Shown one piece after another: positions 7,669 to 8,495 of a stretch of DNA of 8,495 nucleotides (position 1 is its first letter; every line of letters starts with the position of its first letter). This DNA comes from an uncultured Eubacterium sp. Its GTDB lineage: Bacteria > Bacillota > Clostridia > Lachnospirales > CAG-274. The notes below the pieces were generated by a model. It was given only the letters and a program-made list of their open reading frames with translations. It was not told the DNA's origin and did not search any database. The translations under genes and the position numbers were made by a program. The stretch covers positions 1 through 8,495 of the forward strand of contig UQRG01000055.1 of assembly GCA_900543365.1 (NCBI GenBank). Reading direction: 5' to 3'.

Positions 7669-7674
7669 CTCCTT
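7669..7674 (-). promoter_or_regulatory. Ribosome binding site deciding the nifS start
   Basis: AAGGAG on the minus strand overlaps the rrf2 stop codon (TAAGGAG). It sits 12 nt before the ATG at 7656 and directly against the TTG at 7668, so the ATG is the plausible start. The overlap suggests coupled translation of rrf2 and nifS. Confidence 0.75.
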
Positions 7675-8068
7675 AAATTAATTCTGATAAATTTATGTTG
7701 TCAGCAGTTTCGCTAACACTGTCACTTAACTTAGCCCAGACGCCCTTAGTAGTACAGCCACTACAATCACTCATACCACAGGATTCACCGCCACACTCAA
7801 CAAGTTCCAGAGGACCTTCCACAACTCTCAATATATCTCCTACTGAAATATTTTCTGCATTTCTGCCTAAAATATAACCACCATTAACGCCTCTTGTACT
7901 TTTTAACAAACCTGCCTTTTTTAGTGGAGCAATAAGCTGTTCTAAATAGCTTTCACTCAAGTTCGTCCTTTCTGCAATAGATTTAAGTGACACACAGCCC
8001 TCCTTAGAGTTAGCTGCAATATCCACCATAGCCTTAAGACCATATCTTCCTCTTGTGGATATCTTCAT
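7673..8068 (-). CDS. Rrf2-family transcriptional regulator, IscR-like with a four-cysteine cluster
   Basis: Encodes 131 aa from the chosen ATG. The N-terminus MKISTRGRYGLKAM is the classic Rrf2 start. A winged helix-turn-helix follows (SLKSIAERTNLSESYLEQLI, 27-46; then LKSTRGVNGGYIL, 55-67, the wing). The effector region carries Cys92, Cys97, Cys102 and Cys105 (C-x4-C-x4-C-x2-C), where IscR has three cysteines binding [2Fe-2S]. An in-frame ATG at 8116 was rejected: it lies at or before the predicted transcription start (about 8115) and precedes the family's usual start. A modest GGTGA (8074-8078) sits 5 nt before the chosen ATG. As first gene of the Fe-S/tRNA thiolation operon it probably autoregulates it according to cluster status. 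Cluster binding is inferred from the cysteines and context. Confidence 0.94.
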   Translation of the reverse strand: MKISTRGRYGLKAMVDIAANSKEGCVSLKSIAERTNLSESYLEQLIAPLKKAGLLKSTRGVNGGYILGRNAENISVGDILRVVEGPLELVECGGESCGMSDCSGCTTKGVWAKLSDSVSETADNINLSELI

Positions 8069-8096
8069 ATATATCACCGTCTTTAGCTTTATATTT

Positions 8097-8113
8097 CCGA
8101 GTATTTTCCTCGG
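8097..8113 (-). promoter_or_regulatory. Inverted repeat at the start of the rrf2 transcript
   Basis: Perfect 5-bp arms CCGAG/CTCGG separated by 7 bp lie just downstream of the inferred transcription start (about 8115). This GC-rich dyad stands out in AT-rich surroundings. It could be an operator or a short 5' hairpin in the leader RNA. Confidence 0.4.
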
Positions 8114-8121
8114 CATTTGTT

Positions 8122-8150
8122 ATAATAACACTTAAGGAATATAATGTCAA
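8122..8150 (-). promoter_or_regulatory. Promoter of the rrf2-nifS-nifU-mnmA operon
   Basis: On the minus strand a perfect -35 TTGACA (8145-8150) is followed by a 17-bp spacer and a -10 TATTAT (8122-8127) with an upstream TG extension. The predicted start is near 8115, giving a leader of about 46 nt before the rrf2 ATG at 8068. Confidence 0.8.
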
Positions 8151-8152
8151 GT
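8130..8152. promoter_or_regulatory. Candidate operator overlapping the operon promoter
   Basis: The plus strand has arms ACTTAAG (8130-8136) and GTCAAGT (8146-8152) nine bases apart, an imperfect dyad with five of seven positions symmetric. It covers the -35 box and most of the spacer, a good place for repression by the Rrf2 protein encoded just downstream. The assignment rests on position and partial symmetry only. Confidence 0.3.
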
Positions 8153-8191
8153 AAAATAGTAGGGATTAACAAAAAAATTTAAATTGAAAAT

Positions 8192-8218
8192 AAAAAAAAC
8201 TGCCTCAAAATGAGACAG
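8192..8218 (-). terminator. Terminator of the tRNA-Phe transcript
   Basis: On the minus strand CUGUCUCA and UGAGGCAG form an 8-bp stem (one G-U pair) with a 3-nt loop, directly followed by eight T residues (8192-8199). It begins 13 nt past the tRNA 3' end. The plus strand lacks a matching T run and would have an A-C mismatch, so it works for the minus strand only. Confidence 0.9.
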
Positions 8219-8230
8219 ACAAAAAAAGGA

Positions 8231-8303
<73 letters not shown>

Positions 8304-8347
8304 AAATAAAAAAGGAATAATATGAAGTTTTACACTTAACACATAAT

Positions 8348-8376
8348 ATATTATCATATAAATTGGTGTTTGTCAA
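8348..8376 (-). promoter_or_regulatory. Promoter of the tRNA-Phe gene
   Basis: On the minus strand a perfect -35 TTGACA (8371-8376), a 17-bp spacer and an extended -10 (TGA then TAATAT, 8348-8353) are present. Transcription would start near 8341, about 38 nt before the tRNA 5' end, as expected for a strong stable-RNA promoter. Confidence 0.85.
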
Positions 8377-8494
8377 GAATTTTTTTATAAAATATAAACT
8401 TTAATTCTCCTATTTTTTCCAACTCTCCTTGTAGCGATGAGTCATAATAATATGAATATAATTTTTGACTTTCAATAATAGTTTTAGATAATGT
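8354..8494 (-). CDS. Possible C-terminal end of an unidentified protein (partial)
   Basis: A minus-strand frame is open from the right edge for 46 codons to a TGA at 8354-8356. The predicted peptide is rich in Lys, Tyr, Ile and Glu (for example ESQKLYSYYYD and ELEKIGELKF) and looks helical. I do not recognise a family. The stop falls inside the spacer of the tRNA-Phe promoter, so the gene would overlap that promoter. A second minus-strand frame is also open from the edge, for 27 codons ending at a TAG (8410-8412) with tail HRYKESWKK, and could be the real gene end instead. In DNA this AT-rich neither is long enough to be secure. Confidence 0.3.
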   Translation of the reverse strand, partial: TLSKTIIESQKLYSYYYDSSLQGELEKIGELKFIFYKKILDKHQFI

Positions 8495-8495
8495 T

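Noticed and set aside
8069..8116. Sixteen-residue N-terminal extension of the Rrf2 regulator from the ATG at 8116
   Set aside because: The ATG sits at or before the predicted transcription start, and the family's normal start MKISTRGRYG is at 8068.
8449..8488. Plus-strand mini-ORF starting MSHNN
   Set aside because: It has only about a dozen codons, no convincing ribosome site and AT-rich chance composition.
8354..8494. Spo0E-like peptide suggested by an SQKL motif in the right-edge frame
   Set aside because: The key Asp of the Spo0E SQxLD motif is replaced by Tyr and the rest does not match.

Overview
The window is AT-rich DNA from a Gram-positive, low-GC anaerobe of the Clostridia. A gut or rumen Lachnospiraceae-type pectin degrader (Lachnospira/Eubacterium eligens-like) is my best guess, but the species cannot be read from this sequence. 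The evidence is strong AAGGAGG ribosome sites, TTGACA/TATAAT-type promoters, an rrf2-nifS-nifU-mnmA operon and a huge secreted pectin esterase with Thr/Glu-rich linkers. Every supported gene is on the minus strand, so transcription runs from high to low coordinates.

From the right: at 8354-8494 there may be the 3' end of an unidentified gene. It is followed by a tRNA-Phe(GAA) gene (8231-8303) with a clear promoter and its own terminator. Next is a tight four-gene operon (8068 down to 4969): an Rrf2/IscR-like regulator with four clustered cysteines, a NifS-type cysteine desulfurase, a NifU/IscU-type Fe-S scaffold, and the tRNA 2-thiouridylase MnmA. The genes are 1 to about 16 bases apart and each ribosome site lies inside or at the end of the preceding gene. 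NifS releases sulfur from cysteine. NifU builds Fe-S clusters with it, MnmA puts it into the wobble uridine of tRNAs, and the regulator probably senses Fe-S supply. A long hairpin at 4867-4913 ends the operon.

The left 55% (1-4701) is one uninterrupted reading frame of 1567 codons that runs off the window's left edge. It has its own promoter, leader hairpin and ribosome site. It encodes an exported multidomain enzyme: signal peptide, a WDFG-type beta domain, three small beta domains (two begin with an ATGKLVG motif), a pectin methylesterase domain (CE8-like) with its catalytic residues, a further beta domain, an SGNH/GDSL esterase domain like rhamnogalacturonan acetylesterases (CE12-like), a Thr/Glu linker, a cohesin-like domain, and then 24-bp tandem repeats encoding TEATTDKV. 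It would remove both methyl and acetyl esters from pectin. The cohesin-like module suggests it may also dock partner proteins. The C-terminus, and therefore the mode of surface attachment, lies outside the window.

The most unusual item is this double esterase with a cohesin-like module. I see no CRISPR array, transposon, prophage or toxin system.
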